DNA of 6,302 nt from NP936 sp002726085. GTDB lineage: Bacteria > Acidobacteriota > Vicinamibacteria > Vicinamibacterales > UBA8438. Every line of letters starts with the position of its first letter. The stretch's first letter is position 1. Position numbers and translations under genes: made by a program. Positions 5,811-6,302 of this stretch are shown in pieces. The DNA lies in contig DASCQF010000047.1 of assembly GCA_036012905.1 (NCBI GenBank), forward strand, positions 1 through 6,302. The letters run 5' to 3'. Below the pieces are notes generated by a model. It was not told the DNA's origin. It saw only the letters and a program-made list of their open reading frames with translations, and made no database searches.

Positions 5811-6302
5811 TTACGAGACACACGTCACCGCGTTCCACTCGGCGAACGCTCGGGTGCGGAGCACGCGGTGATGGGCAGCCCGCAGCAGATGGCGCCCGAC
5901 CCTGAAGAGATTCTGCACCACGCCGTGGACCGAGGCGAACCGCTGGAGATGTCCGACCGACTTGAAGCCGCGCATCTGACGTTCACGTTGTCGGGTGCGT
6001 TCATGTGAGACCTCGGCTCGGTTGTTGGCGTACTGATTGGTACGATGCACGACCGAGGGCATCACGCTGCAGCAGGCGGCACCGTAGCTCGGCAGTTTGT
6101 CGGTGATCAGTCGCCGAGGCGTGCCGCCCTGGGTTTTCAACAACTTGCGAAAGAATCGGAGGGCGGCGCGTCGATTCCGTCGGGGTTGCACCAGGATGTC
6201 GATCTCGTCCCCGTCCTCGTCGACTGCCCGCCACAAGTACTGCTGCCGGCCCTGAATCCGAATGAACACCTCGTCCAGATGCCAGGTGTCACCCTGGCGG
6301 CC
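5811..6302 (-). CDS. IS6-family transposase, N-terminus beyond window (partial)
   Basis: 163 residues of a DDE transposase are visible, reading in frame to the right edge (GRQGDTWHLDEVFIRIQGRQ at the start). The first catalytic Asp is in WHLDEV (visible residue 10), the second in LITDKLPSYGAA (residue 68) and the Glu in YANNRAEVSHERTRQRERQMRGFKS (residue 97). The 28-residue D-to-E gap and NNRAE-x-SH signature suit a subgroup of IS6. The C-terminal HGVVQNLFRVGRHLLRAAHHRVLRTRAFAEW is also typical. IS6 enzymes are about 230-240 aa, so roughly the N-terminal 70 residues with the DNA-binding helix-turn-helix are outside. No stop or frameshift interrupts the visible part, so the catalytic domain looks intact. 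Confidence 0.92.
   Translation of the reverse strand, partial: GRQGDTWHLDEVFIRIQGRQQYLWRAVDEDGDEIDILVQPRRNRRAALRFFRKLLKTQGGTPRRLITDKLPSYGAACCSVMPSVVHRTNQYANNRAEVSHERTRQRERQMRGFKSVGHLQRFASVHGVVQNLFRVGRHLLRAAHHRVLRTRAFAEWNAVTCVS

Larger units (their letters stand above)
5748..6302 (-). mobile_element. IS6-family insertion sequence, one end plus partial transposase
   Basis: The transposase-bearing segment extends beyond the right edge. The inner end is placed at about 5748, where GGTTCTGTCAACTTGGC begins; GG-x2-CTGT matches the pattern of IS6-family terminal repeats (for example the GGCTCTGTTGC type). The boundary lies about 60 bp past the transposase stop, a usual distance. A second GG-x2-CTGT match begins at 5734 (GGGGCTGTTC), so the boundary could be 14 bp further left. 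The target duplication (normally 8 bp) cannot be tested because the other end is outside. Confidence 0.6.

Overview
This is a GC-rich chromosomal window from a free-living bacterium. It has five complete protein genes, one partial transposase, and one small gene that looks cut by the transposon. The mix of a secreted NHL beta-propeller lipoprotein, a periplasmic PQQ-dependent aldose dehydrogenase-like enzyme, a bactofilin and a YdcF/SanA protein would suit a Gram-negative such as an Acidobacteriota member (Vicinamibacteria-like) or a relative. That placement is inference from gene content and style; no marker gene is present.

Layout: positions 1-356 hold no certain gene, but contain a good sigma70-like promoter (-10 TATAAT at 264-269) and a 32-codon ORF with a strong Shine-Dalgarno. 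They lead into a 374-aa NHL-repeat lipoprotein (357-1481, +). This gene converges on a PQQ-dependent sugar dehydrogenase (1557-2720, -). Upstream of the dehydrogenase, on the same strand, is an ATP-grasp ligase (2870-4264, possibly to 4354, -). The ligase is divergent from a membrane-anchored DUF218 (YdcF/SanA/ElyC) protein (4365-5063, +). The DUF218 gene converges on a bactofilin (5035-5526, -), and the two 3' ends overlap by 29 bp.

From about 5748 to the right edge lies one end of an IS6-family element whose transposase (5811-6302, -) runs off the window. Next to it, at 5630-5747 on the minus strand, is a short reading frame with a RIRPFRCSSCSRRYW motif. It reads as the C-terminal half of a small zinc-ribbon protein whose N-terminal half was probably displaced by the insertion.

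The genes do not form one obvious pathway. The lipoprotein and the dehydrogenase are predicted extracytoplasmic beta-propellers; the DUF218 protein and bactofilin are plausibly envelope or cell-shape functions. The ATP-grasp ligase is the least explained gene. The most notable observations are the IS-truncated zinc-ribbon remnant upstream of bactofilin, a perfect outward-facing TTGACA inside the proposed IS end, and the ATP-grasp ligase without recognisable biosynthetic partners.
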